Shown in pieces: positions 8,441-16,110 of a stretch of 45,937 nucleotides of DNA. The notes beneath the pieces were generated by a model. That model was not told the origin of the DNA and ran no database searches. It saw only the letters and a list, made by a program, of their open reading frames with translations. This DNA is from Pseudonocardia bannensis (GTDB taxonomy: Bacteria > Actinomycetota > Actinomycetes > Mycobacteriales > Pseudonocardiaceae): assembly GCF_012911875.1 (NCBI RefSeq), contig NZ_JAAXKZ010000036.1:1-45937 (forward strand). The letters run 5' to 3'. The translations under genes and the position numbers were made by a program. Position 1 is the stretch's first letter, and the number at the start of each line of letters is the position of its first letter.

Positions 8441-8820
8441 TACTTCTTACCTGCCTTCTTCTTGCCGGCGACCGTCTTCTTCGGTCCCTTGCGGCTGCGG
8501 GCGTTGGTCTTGGTCCGCTGGCCGCGCACCGGCAGGCCACGGCGGTGGCGCAGGCCCTGGTAGCAGCCGATCTCGATCTTGCGTCGGATGTCGGCCTGCA
8601 CCTCACGGCGCAGGTCGCCCTCGACGCGCATGTTGTTCTCGATGTACTCGCGGAGCTTCGCGAGGTCCTCGTCGCTCAGGTCGCGGGAGCGCAGGTCGGC
8701 GCTGATCCCGGTGGCGTCGAGGATCTCCTTCGAACGGGACCGGCCGATCCCGTAGATGTAGGTGAGCGCGATCTCCATCCGCTTCTCGCGGGGGAGGTCG
8801 ACGCCGGCGAGTCGTGCCAT
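8440..8820 (-). CDS. rpsM: Ribosomal protein uS13
   Basis: uS13 lies in the 30S head and contacts the P-site tRNA and the 50S subunit. The 126-residue product starts [20 protein letters not shown] and has the helix-turn-helix segment with [14 protein letters not shown], the [15 protein letters not shown] motif and a Lys-rich tail that reaches the decoding site. ATG 8820 is chosen from homology; a longer open frame upstream to 9075 has no S13 similarity. Confidence 0.97.
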   Translation of the reverse strand: MARLAGVDLPREKRMEIALTYIYGIGRSRSKEILDATGISADLRSRDLSDEDLAKLREYIENNMRVEGDLRREVQADIRRKIEIGCYQGLRHRRGLPVRGQRTKTNARSRKGPKKTVAGKKKAGKK

Positions 8821-8999
8821 GCGGCGGTGTTCTCCTTGTTCTGTTCGCCCAGGTCTGCTCAGCGCCCGTCCTCCGAACCGACTCGAGGATCGGAGGCCCC
8901 GGCCTGGTCCGGGGGCGGGCCGCGCCCGTGTGGCACGGCAGGTGCGCTGAGTTCCTCTGTGTTGCTGCGTGCCTGAGGCCCGCGAGGAAGTGCGGGTGA
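8821..8999 (-). promoter_or_regulatory. Structured leader between rpmJ and rpsM
   Basis: This 179-base gap is long for the interior of the operon. It contains a stem with arms CCTCCGA (8870-8876) and TCGGAGG (8890-8896) and, next to it, a GC-rich stem built from CCCCGGCC and the complementary GGGGGC region around 8896-8920. The leader could fold in the rpsM transcript, perhaps as an attenuator or an r-protein binding site. That role is inference; no homologous leader is recognised. Confidence 0.35.
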
Positions 9000-9113
9000 T
9001 CAGCCCTGGCGCTGCTTGTGGCGCAGGTTCTCGCAGATCACCATGACCCGCCCGTGACGGCGGATCACCTTGCACTTGTCGCAGATCTTCTTGACGCTCG
9101 GCTGGACCTTCAC
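9000..9113 (-). CDS. rpmJ: Ribosomal protein bL36 (zinc-binding type)
   Basis: A 37-codon gene starting at GTG 9113 and ending TGA at 9000-9002; it is short enough to be missed by length filters. The product begins [20 protein letters not shown] and ends NLRHKQRQG. Zinc ligands Cys11, Cys14, Cys27 and His32 are present, so this is the C+ form. bL36 is the smallest 50S protein and stabilises 23S rRNA near the L16/L6 region. It lies 25 bases after infA, the usual order infA-rpmJ-rpsM. Confidence 0.95.
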   Translation of the reverse strand: MKVQPSVKKICDKCKVIRRHGRVMVICENLRHKQRQG

Positions 9114-9138
9114 GCCTGTGCCTTCTGGTTGAGGTCGG

Positions 9139-9360
9139 TCACTTGTAGCGGTAGACGATGCGGCCGCGGGTCAGGTCGTACGGAGACAGCTCCACCACCA
9201 CCCGGTCCTCGGGGAGGATCCTGATGTAGTGCTGCCGCATCTTCCCGCTGATGTGAGCCAGGACCCGGTGCCCGTTCTCCAACTCGACGCGGAACATCGC
9301 GTTCGGCAGGGGTTCGACGACCCGGCCCTCGACCTCGATCGCCCCGTCTTTCTTGGCCAT
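9139..9360 (-). CDS. infA: Translation initiation factor IF-1
   Basis: IF-1 occupies the 30S A site during initiation. The 73-residue product is a single OB-fold: it starts [20 protein letters not shown] and has the usual [19 protein letters not shown] core and C-terminal [14 protein letters not shown] 9360 is preceded by GCGGAGGA. It is first in the alpha operon; the 423-base gap upstream holds its promoter. Confidence 0.97.
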   Translation of the reverse strand: MAKKDGAIEVEGRVVEPLPNAMFRVELENGHRVLAHISGKMRQHYIRILPEDRVVVELSPYDLTRGRIVYRYK

Positions 9361-9783
9361 GTCCTCCGCGTTCCGTGACAGGTTCGTTCGACGAATCGTG
9401 CTGTTCGATCTTTCCGGGCACGCGTCGCCACCGGGACCGGAGGTGCGGGAGGCACGACGGAACCGGCGCCGTGAAGCGCGCCGAATCACCAGTGTACGTC
9501 CGTTGCGCGAGTGACCGCACATGGGGTACACGATCCAGCCGGTCAGCGCTCCGCCGACACGGCAACTCGGTCGAGCACGAATCCGCCACCGATCCCTACG
9601 GGCTCGGCGCGCAGACCCTCGGGCCACACCCCGGAGCGTGCGGCCCCACGTCCTCCATGATGCCCGCCGTCCGGCGGCACCGCCACCGGCCGCGCTAATT
9701 CACGCGCCACCCGGACACCGGTCCGGCTAGCGTGGCCGGCGCCTTGACCTCGACCCCGGTACAGGTAGTTCCGTGGAGCGGTG
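9361..9783. other. Intergenic region between divergent infA and MFS gene
   Basis: No gene is visible in these 423 bases. It should hold the infA promoter (see 9491-9496) and the promoter of the plus-strand MFS gene, for which I see no good -10/-35 pair. A TTGACC at 9744-9749 is too close to the MFS start codon to serve with its weak TAGTTC partner. Open frames through this stretch have no recognisable protein character. Confidence 0.5.
9491..9496 (-). promoter_or_regulatory. Candidate -10 box of the infA operon
   Basis: On the minus strand TACACT matches the actinobacterial TANNNT -10 pattern. It would give a leader of about 125 bases before infA. The -35 region (TGCGGT at 17-18 bases) matches poorly, so the call rests mainly on the -10 hexamer and position. 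Confidence 0.4.
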
Positions 9784-11094
9784 ATGACCGAACGACCAGC
9801 CGGGACCGTGGACGCCGGCCGCCGGTTGCCCCGTCCGCTCCGTCCCTTCCGCCATCGCGAGTACCGGTACCTGGCCGCGTCCCTGGCCGCGTCGTTGTTC
9901 GCCAGCGGCCTGTGGCTGGTCGCGATCGTCTGGCAGGTGATCGACCTCGGCGGCGGGCCGTCCGAACTGTCGATCGTCGCGGCCGCGTCCAGCCTGGGGC
10001 TGCTGGCCAGCGCGCTCATCGGCGGGGTCGCGGCCGACCGGTTGCCCCGGCGCGCCCTGCTGATGGCCGTCGAGGGTGTCCGGATCCTCTCGGCCACGGC
10101 CGCGGGCCTGCTCGCGGTCGTCGGCCTGCTGGAGCTCTGGCACCTGGCCGTGGCCGCCTTCGTCATCGGCGCGGCCGAGGCGTTCTTCTTCCCCGCCTAC
10201 TCCGCCCTGCTGCCGACGTTGCTCCCGGCGGACGAGCTGCTGGCCGCGAACGGCGTCGAGGGCACCCTGCGTCCGATCGCCCAGCAGGCCCTCGGCCCGG
10301 CCCTCGCCGGGGTGCTGGTCGGTGCGTTCCTCCCGGGTGTCGCCCTCCTGCTGGCGGGCGGGATGTACACGGCCGCCCTCGTCGCGCTGGCCGCGATGCG
10401 GCCCCTGCCCGCACCGGCCCCGGCCGGCGGGAGCACCGTGCTGCTCGACCTCGGCGAAGGCTTCGCCTACCTCTTCCGGACCGGCTGGCTCTTCGCCTCG
10501 CTCGCCTTCGCCACGGTGTACGTACTGGTGATCACAGGCCCGATCGAGGTACTTCTCCCGTTCGCCGTCCGCGACCGGACGGGCGGTGGCGCGAGCGGAT
10601 TCGCGCTCGTCCTGGCCTCGTACGGGGTGGGTGCTGCGCTCGGCTCGCTCCTCGTGTCCTGGTGGCGGCTGCCACGGCGCTACCTGACGGCGATACTCCT
10701 GCTGTGGGGCGCGGGTGCCGCACCGCTGGCCGTGCTCGGGCTCACCCGTGAGCTCTGGGTGATGGCCGTCGCGCTCTTCGTGGTGGGGTTCACGGGCGCG
10801 GCGGGGATGGTCATCTGGGGGACGTTGCTGCAGCGGAGGGTCCCGCCGCATCTGCTCGGCCGGATCTCGAGCCTGGACTTCTTCGTCTCGCTCGCGCTGA
10901 TGCCGGTGTCGATGGCGCTGGCCGGACCGGTCGGTGAACGGCTCGGCATCCCGATCACGTTCGTGCTGGTGGGCGTCGTCCCCGTCTTCCTCGCGGTGGC
11001 CGCGATCCTCGGCTGGCGGCTGCCGCGCGATGAGATCGCGAACCCGCTCGACGCCCGTCCCGCGGACGACCCCGCGCCGGTCACCACGAGCTGA
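9784..11094 (+). CDS. MFS transporter, exporter-like (MFS_3/EntS-type)
   Basis: A 436-residue major facilitator protein with about twelve hydrophobic segments. The opening PLRPFRHREYRYLAASLAAS and the loop GGVAADRLPRRALLMAVEGV after the second helix (motif A-like, D-R-x-x-R-R) are typical of the MFS_3 group. That group includes enterobactin exporter EntS and many macrolide or siderophore exporters. The substrate cannot be told from sequence. ATG 9784 is preferred over GTG 9781 because GGAG lies five bases upstream. It stands alone, divergent from infA, with no regulator or biosynthetic gene beside it. Confidence 0.85.
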   Translation: MTERPAGTVDAGRRLPRPLRPFRHREYRYLAASLAASLFASGLWLVAIVWQVIDLGGGPSELSIVAAASSLGLLASALIGGVAADRLPRRALLMAVEGVRILSATAAGLLAVVGLLELWHLAVAAFVIGAAEAFFFPAYSALLPTLLPADELLAANGVEGTLRPIAQQALGPALAGVLVGAFLPGVALLLAGGMYTAALVALAAMRPLPAPAPAGGSTVLLDLGEGFAYLFRTGWLFASLAFATVYVLVITGPIEVLLPFAVRDRTGGGASGFALVLASYGVGAALGSLLVSWWRLPRRYLTAILLLWGAGAAPLAVLGLTRELWVMAVALFVVGFTGAAGMVIWGTLLQRRVPPHLLGRISSLDFFVSLALMPVSMALAGPVGERLGIPITFVLVGVVPVFLAVAAILGWRLPRDEIANPLDARPADDPAPVTTS

Positions 11095-11924
11095 CCGGCG
11101 CCTCGGCGGGAGGGCTGACCGAGGCGATCGAGCCGGGGCCGGTGGGCACGGGCGGGGGTCGGAGAAGATCACGTGCGTGTTCGGGTCGGCCCGGCTCAGC
11201 GCCCACAGCCCGGCGGCGGCAAAGACCAGCGCGGCGAGGATCGCCAGGACCGACCGGCAGCGGCGATGACGACGCCGCCGGCCCGAACTCGCCCGCCGGT
11301 AGGCGGCGGGGCCGGCGTGCACACCAGCCGCTCGCGGTCGAGCCTCTCGACCGGCCCGCGCGGAGCCACGGCGCGGGGGGTGGCGGTGCCGGAGTCCTTC
11401 ATCATCGGGCGACCGCGGAGGGGCGATGTCCGCGGCTCGCACCCCACCGGTCCAGCACGGGCGTCGCCACGGTCGCGACGGACAGGTTGAGGCGAGCGCG
11501 GCCGCCTTCGCGAGCAGCGACACCGACCGCGCGATCCGGACCTCGTGCTCAGGGCATCGTCGCGCTGCGGACCACAGTCTCGGCAGCAGCAGGAACAGGA
11601 TCGGACTCAGGTCGGCCGGCGCCCGAGGTCGGGGAGCGCGTCGCGGCGGTGGAACCAGCGTGCCGAGAACGCCGGCAGCGAGGTGCCGCCGAGAAGCGCG
11701 ACGAATACGACAGTGGCGGCCGGTTCGTCCATCGGCCACCTCTTCTCGCCCGCCTCACCCTGCGCGCGGGCTCGCGCAGCGGGAGGCTACGCAGACCCCG
11801 ACGGTGGTGTCCGTGGTCGCCTGGCGGCGAGAATCATGGAGATCGGCGTAAACCGGGCGGCTCGGGTCGGCAACGAGACCACGGAACCGCGGCGAGGGCG
11901 CCGCGGACGGTGCAAGGAGAGCTG
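11095..11924. other. Long intergenic stretch without an intact gene
   Basis: These 830 bases between the MFS gene and cstA have no intact coding sequence I can support. On the minus strand protein-like fragments appear in changing phases (see the pseudogene at 11160-11732). The last 190 bases probably contain the cstA promoter; no clear -10/-35 pair or CRP-like site was found. Confidence 0.5.
11160..11732 (-). pseudogene. Possible degraded membrane-protein gene
   Basis: A minus-strand ATG at 11732 with an AGAGGTGG ribosome binding site opens a 41-codon frame (stop at 11607-11609) whose product MDEPAATVVFVALLGGTSLP is hydrophobic and protein-like. Downstream, in other phases, come SPILFLLLPRLWSAARRCPE, then ARLNLSVATVATPVLDRWGA, then the membrane-like SVLAILAALVFAAAGLWALS. 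No phase stays convincing for more than about 45 residues. This pattern suggests a membrane protein gene broken by several frameshifts. The original family is not recognised; an M56-type peptidase was considered without real support. Chance open frames in GC-rich DNA remain possible. Confidence 0.3.
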
Positions 11925-12011
11925 ATGCTGACGACATCGGTACACCAGGGCGCGCAGCGATCGCGCCGACTGAGCGACGGCGGCGCGGCGACCCGGGGAG
12001 GCTCGTCGTGA
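11925..12011 (+). CDS. Small reading frame coupled to cstA (possible leader peptide)
   Basis: A 28-codon frame starts at ATG 11925 with AAGGAG five bases upstream, a better ribosome binding site than that of cstA itself. Its peptide begins MLTTSVHQGAQRSRRL and ends in a Gly/Ser-rich stretch. Its TGA (12009-12011) overlaps the cstA GTG (12008-12010), the same coupling seen between real genes in this window. No known leader-peptide family is recognised. It may serve to load ribosomes onto cstA or to sense translation; whether the peptide itself matters is unknown. Confidence 0.42.
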   Translation: MLTTSVHQGAQRSRRLSDGGAATRGGSS

Positions 12012-14158
12012 ACGTCCTCGAGGCACGGCCGCGGATCAATCCCCGGTCCGTGCTCATCTGGAGCACGGTGGCGATCATCGGAGCGGTGGCGTGGGGGGTG
12101 CTCGCCCTCTCCCGCGGGGAGGAGATCTCCGCGATCTGGTTGGTGGCGGCCGCGCTCGGTTCGTACGCCATCGCCTACCGCTTCTACGCGCGCTGGATCG
12201 CCCGGAAGGTCCTGCAGGTCGACGACTCCCGCGCGACGCCCGCCGAGCGGCTCGACAACGGCATCGACTACCAGCCCACCGATCGCCGCGTGCTCTTCGG
12301 TCACCACTTCGCCGCGATCGCGGGCGCCGGTCCGCTGGTCGGTCCGGTGCTCGCCGCGCAGATGGGCTACCTGCCCGGCACGATCTGGATCATCGTCGGG
12401 GTCATCTTCGCCGGCGCCGTGCAGGACATGGTCACCCTGTTCTTCTCGATGCGCCGCGACGGGAAGAGCCTCGGCCAGATGGCGCGCGACGAGATCGGCC
12501 CGGTCGGCGGGGCGGCCGCGTTGTTCGCCGTGTTCACCATCATGATCATCCTGCTCGCGGTGCTCGCGCTCGTCGTCGTCAACGCGCTCGCGAAGTCGCC
12601 GTGGGGCACGTTCTCCATCGCGATGACGATCCCGATCGCGCTGTTCATGGGCTTCTACATGCGGGTGCTGCGCCCCGGCCAGGTCGTCGAGACCAGTTTC
12701 ATCGGCGTCGCACTGCTGCTGCTGGCCATCGTCGCCGGTGGCTGGGTGCAGGAGTCGAGCTGGGCCGGCGTGTTCACCCTCGACCCGCGCACCCTGGTGA
12801 TCTGCCTGGTCATCTACGGCTTCGCCGCGTCGGTCCTGCCGGTATGGATGCTGCTCGCGCCACGGGACTACCTGTCGACGTTCATGAAGATCGGCACGAT
12901 CGTGCTGCTGGCCGTCGGGGTCATCGTCACGAACCCGGTGCTGAAGATCGAGGCGTTCACCGATTTCGCGTTCTCCGGCAACGGTCCGGTGTTCGCCGGG
13001 TCGCTGTTCCCGTTCGTGTTCATCACGATCGCCTGCGGCGCCCTGTCCGGCTTCCACGCGCTCATCGCCTCGGGCACCACGCCCAAGATGATCGAGAAGG
13101 AGTCGCAGGTCCGGCTCATCGGCTACGGCGCCATGCTCATGGAGTCCTTCGTGGCGGTCATGGCCCTGATCGCCGCGTCGGTGATCGATCCCGGGTTGTA
13201 CTTCGCGATGAACGCGCCCGCCGGCCTGCTCGGCAACACCGTCGAGTCGGCCTCGGCGGCGGTCAACAACCTCGGGTTCTCGATCACGCCGGAGGCGCTG
13301 GCGGGCGCGGCCGCCGCCGTGCAGGAGAGCACGCTGGTCGCGCGCACGGGCGGCGCACCGACCCTCGCCGTCGGCATGTCGGAGATCTTCTCCGGAACCT
13401 TCGGCGGTGACGCCCTGCGGGCGTTCTGGTACCACTTCGCGATCATGTTCGAGGCGCTGTTCATCCTCACCACGGTGGACGCCGGCACCCGGGTCGGGCG
13501 CTACATGCTCCAGGACACCCTCGGCAACGTGTACAAGCCGATGGGCGACGTGAACTGGAAGCCGGGCCTGTGGATCACGAGCGCGGCCGTCGTCGGCGCA
13601 TGGGGCTACTTCCTCTACGCCGGCGTCACCGACCCGCTCGGCGGGATCAACCAGCTCTTCCCGCTGTTCGGCATCGCCAACCAGTTGCTCGCGGCGATCG
13701 CCCTGACGGTCTGCACCACGCTGCTGATCAAGACGGGCCGGGCGCGCTACGCCTGGGTCACCGGGATCCCGCTGGCCTGGGACGTGGCGGTCACGCTCAC
13801 CGCCAGCTACCAGAAGGTGTTCTCGGCCGACCCGAAGTTGGGCTTCTTCGCCCAGCGGGAGAAGTTCGCCGCAGCGCTGGAACGCGGCGAGGTGCTCGCC
13901 CCGGCCAAGAACCTCGGCGAGATGCAGGCCGTGATCACCAACTCCACGGTCGACGGCGTCCTGGCGGCGCTGTTCGCCTCGCTGGTCATCATCGTGGTCG
14001 GCAACGCGATGCTGGTCTGGTACCGCGCGCTGACCTCACCGGAGCCTCTGCCCAGCACGGAGGCACCCGCGGTGCCCTCGCAGATCGTGGCACCGGCCGG
14101 GCTGATCCCCACGGCGGAGGAGAAGCGGGCGCTCGCGGCGGCCGGTGAGCGATCGTGA
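12008..14158 (+). CDS. cstA: CstA family carbon starvation protein / pyruvate transporter
   Basis: CstA proteins are multi-pass inner-membrane carriers; the E. coli homologues are linked to uptake of pyruvate and peptides under carbon limitation. The 716-residue product has the conserved CstA blocks: LDNGIDYQPTDRRVLFGHHF near residues 82-101, GAGPLVGPVLAAQMGYLPGT just after it, and SGFHALIASGTTPKMIEKES near 346-365. There are about sixteen to eighteen hydrophobic segments. The GTG 12008 start has GGGGAGG upstream and lies within the stop of the small frame at 11925. The 3' end overlaps the ybdD-like gene by four bases (GTGA). No LytTR two-component pair, the usual regulator in enterobacteria, is adjacent. 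Confidence 0.93.
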   Translation: MNVLEARPRINPRSVLIWSTVAIIGAVAWGVLALSRGEEISAIWLVAAALGSYAIAYRFYARWIARKVLQVDDSRATPAERLDNGIDYQPTDRRVLFGHHFAAIAGAGPLVGPVLAAQMGYLPGTIWIIVGVIFAGAVQDMVTLFFSMRRDGKSLGQMARDEIGPVGGAAALFAVFTIMIILLAVLALVVVNALAKSPWGTFSIAMTIPIALFMGFYMRVLRPGQVVETSFIGVALLLLAIVAGGWVQESSWAGVFTLDPRTLVICLVIYGFAASVLPVWMLLAPRDYLSTFMKIGTIVLLAVGVIVTNPVLKIEAFTDFAFSGNGPVFAGSLFPFVFITIACGALSGFHALIASGTTPKMIEKESQVRLIGYGAMLMESFVAVMALIAASVIDPGLYFAMNAPAGLLGNTVESASAAVNNLGFSITPEALAGAAAAVQESTLVARTGGAPTLAVGMSEIFSGTFGGDALRAFWYHFAIMFEALFILTTVDAGTRVGRYMLQDTLGNVYKPMGDVNWKPGLWITSAAVVGAWGYFLYAGVTDPLGGINQLFPLFGIANQLLAAIALTVCTTLLIKTGRARYAWVTGIPLAWDVAVTLTASYQKVFSADPKLGFFAQREKFAAALERGEVLAPAKNLGEMQAVITNSTVDGVLAALFASLVIIVVGNAMLVWYRALTSPEPLPSTEAPAVPSQIVAPAGLIPTAEEKRALAAAGERS

Positions 14159-14337
14159 CCCGGCTCTGGAACGGCGTGCGCTGGTACCTGCGGGAGCTCA
14201 CCGGCGAGACGCAGTACGACCGCTACCTCGAGCGGCACGCCCGGGAGCACGCCGGCACGCCGCCGCTGTCGAGGCGGGAGTTCGAGCGGCGCCGCATCGA
14301 CCGCGCCGATGCCCGGCCGGGCAGCCGCTGCTGCTGA
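14155..14337 (+). CDS. YbdD/YjiX family small protein, CstA partner
   Basis: A 60-residue protein of the DUF466 (YbdD/YjiX) family, starting MTRLWNGVRWYLRELTGETQ and containing YDRYLERHAREH and an LSRREFERRR block. It ends in RCC, the same C-terminal Cys-Cys pair seen in E. coli YbdD and YjiX. In enterobacteria the small protein is needed for pyruvate transport by its CstA-type partner. GTG 14155 overlaps the cstA stop, so the two are made together. A strong bidirectional hairpin follows directly. Confidence 0.88.
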   Translation: MTRLWNGVRWYLRELTGETQYDRYLERHAREHAGTPPLSRREFERRRIDRADARPGSRCC

Positions 14338-14341
14338 CCGA

Positions 14342-14377
14342 GCGGGTCCGGCGAGCCACGTGGCTCGCCGGACCCGC
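14342..14377. terminator. Bidirectional terminator between ybdD-like gene and pntB
   Basis: A perfect 36-base palindrome, each arm GCGGGTCCGGCGAGCCA, with CG at the centre. It lies five bases after the ybdD-like stop codon and ten bases after the pntB stop codon on the other strand, so it can end both convergent transcripts. Confidence 0.8.
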
Positions 14378-14386
14378 CTGGCGCCA

Positions 14387-15772
14387 CTACAGCGCCTTGA
14401 GCTCCTCGGTCACCTCGACGACCGACTTCTTCGCGTCACCGAACAGCATCGACGTCCGGTCGGCGTAGAACAGCGGGTTGTCGATGCCGGCGAAGCCGCT
14501 GCTCATCGAGCGCTTGAGGACGATGACCGACTTCGACTCGTCGACATTCAGGATCGGCATCCCGTGGATCGGCGAGGACGGGTCGTTGCGCGCCGCCGGG
14601 TTGGTGACGTCGTTCGCCCCGATCACCAGCGTGACGTCGGTGCGGGAGAACTCGTCGTTGACCTCGTCCATCTCCTTGAGCGCGTCGTAGGGGACGTCGG
14701 CCTCGGCGAGCAGCACGTTCATGTGCCCGGGCATGCGGCCGGCCACCGGGTGGATGGCGTACTTGACCTCGACGCCCTTGGCCTCGAGCAGCTTGGCCAT
14801 GTCCTTGACCGCGTGCTGGGCCTGCGCGACGGCCATTCCGTAACCGGGCACCACGATGACCTGCGACGCGTAGGCCATCTGGATGGCCGCGTCCGCCGCG
14901 CTGGTCGACTTCACGGTGCGCTCGACGCCGTCCTCGGCGCCCGGCAGCGTCCCGCCGCCACCGAACCCGCCGGCCACGATCGCCGGGATCGACCGGTTCA
15001 TCGCCTTGGCCATCAGGTTGGTCAGGATCGAACCGGAGGCACCGACGATCATGCCTGCGACGATCATCGCGGTGTTGTCCAGCGCGAGGCCGGCGGCAGC
15101 CGCCGAGAGCCCGGTCAGCGCGTTGAGCAGCGAGATGACGACCGGCATGTCGGCACCGCCGATCGGCAGCACGACCATGACGCCGAGGACCGCGGCGACC
15201 AGGAGCAGGCCGATGATCCAGAGCTCGGACGCCCCGCCCATCCCGGCCATCACGGCGCACACGACGGCGCCGATCAGCAGCACGGCGTTGACCACCTGCT
15301 GCGCCTTCCCCAGGCCCATCGGACGGCCGGGCAGGATCTCCTGCAGCTTGCCGAACGCGATCAGCGAGCCCCAGAACGACACCGAACCGATGATCGCCGC
15401 GAACAGCGACGCGATGACCACGTACGCCGGCTCGTCGGTGAAGCCGGCGGTCATGCGGAACTCCGACCACGCGATCAGCGCGACCGCCCCACCGCCGACG
15501 CCGTTGAACAGCGCCACCATCTGCGGCATCGCGGTCATCTTGACCTGGCGGGCCGAGGGCACACCGAGCAGGGTTCCGAGCACCAGGCCGAGGATGATCA
15601 GCAGCCAGTTGTGCGTACCCGGCATGAGCAGCGTCGCCACCACCGCGACGACCATGCCGACCGCGGCGATGTGGTTGCCCCGCACCGCGGTCTTGGGCCC
15701 GGTCAGGCCCATCAGGCCGTAGATGAACAGCGAGAAGGCGACGATGTAGAGGATAGGGATCAGCGTGGCCAT
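14387..15772 (-). CDS. pntB: NAD(P) transhydrogenase beta subunit
   Basis: PntB supplies part of the proton channel and the NADP(H)-binding domain III of the proton-translocating transhydrogenase, which reduces NADP+ with NADH at the expense of proton motive force. The 461-residue product has about eight or nine hydrophobic segments up to residue 270. Domain III follows with the NADP Rossmann motif VPGYGMAVAQAQHAVKDMA, then HPVAGRMPGHMNVLLAEADV, GANDVTNPAA and DESKSVIVLKRSM. ATG 15772 overlaps the pntAB stop (ATGA). An upstream in-frame extension in the overlapping phase is not PntB-like. Confidence 0.96.
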   Translation of the reverse strand: MATLIPILYIVAFSLFIYGLMGLTGPKTAVRGNHIAAVGMVVAVVATLLMPGTHNWLLIILGLVLGTLLGVPSARQVKMTAMPQMVALFNGVGGGAVALIAWSEFRMTAGFTDEPAYVVIASLFAAIIGSVSFWGSLIAFGKLQEILPGRPMGLGKAQQVVNAVLLIGAVVCAVMAGMGGASELWIIGLLLVAAVLGVMVVLPIGGADMPVVISLLNALTGLSAAAAGLALDNTAMIVAGMIVGASGSILTNLMAKAMNRSIPAIVAGGFGGGGTLPGAEDGVERTVKSTSAADAAIQMAYASQVIVVPGYGMAVAQAQHAVKDMAKLLEAKGVEVKYAIHPVAGRMPGHMNVLLAEADVPYDALKEMDEVNDEFSRTDVTLVIGANDVTNPAARNDPSSPIHGMPILNVDESKSVIVLKRSMSSGFAGIDNPLFYADRTSMLFGDAKKSVVEVTEELKAL

Positions 15773-16110
15773 CAGCCCTCGACCTTTCCGTCGGCCGAGA
15801 CCTTGTCCGCCGCCGGCGGCTCGGGCTTGGACTTGAACATGGCCAGCATCCGGTCGGTCACCAGGAAACCACCGACCACGTTGATCATGCCGAACGTGAT
15901 CGCGACGACCAGGATGATCTGGTCCACGAGCGACGGGTTCTCCGCGTGACCGAGCACGATCAGCCCGCCCAGCAGAACGATCCCGTGGATCGCGTTCGTA
16001 CCCGACATCAGCGGCGTGTGCAGCGTGTTGGGCACCTTCGAGATCACCGCGAAGCCCACGAACCCGGCCAGCACCAGGATCGCGAGGTTGGCCAGCAGTC
16101 CGGTCTCCAT
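15772..16110 (-). CDS. pntAB: NAD(P) transhydrogenase alpha-2 (membrane) subunit
   Basis: A 112-residue membrane protein equal to the C-terminal transmembrane part of enterobacterial PntA. Three hydrophobic segments surround the conserved SKVPNTLHTPLMSGTNAIHG and the block ITFGMINVVGGFLVTDRMLA. Having the alpha subunit split into a soluble and a membrane protein is usual in actinobacteria and alphaproteobacteria. ATG 16110 overlaps the pntAA stop, and the gene's own stop overlaps pntB, giving a tightly coupled three-gene unit. Confidence 0.95.
   Translation of the reverse strand: METGLLANLAILVLAGFVGFAVISKVPNTLHTPLMSGTNAIHGIVLLGGLIVLGHAENPSLVDQIILVVAITFGMINVVGGFLVTDRMLAMFKSKPEPPAADKVSADGKVEG

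Noticed and set aside
9744..9771. TTGACC plus TAGTTC as promoter for the MFS gene
   Set aside because: The transcript would start only about five bases before the ATG, although the gene has a ribosome binding site.
9727..11739. A 670-codon minus-strand frame opposite the MFS gene
   Set aside because: Most of it is a shadow of the MFS transporter; only its first part, upstream of 11095, has protein-like pieces, and these are treated as a possible pseudogene.
14309..15949. A 546-codon plus-strand frame opposite pntB
   Set aside because: Low-complexity Arg/His/Asp/Gln product; pntB and the palindrome at 14342-14377 explain the sequence.
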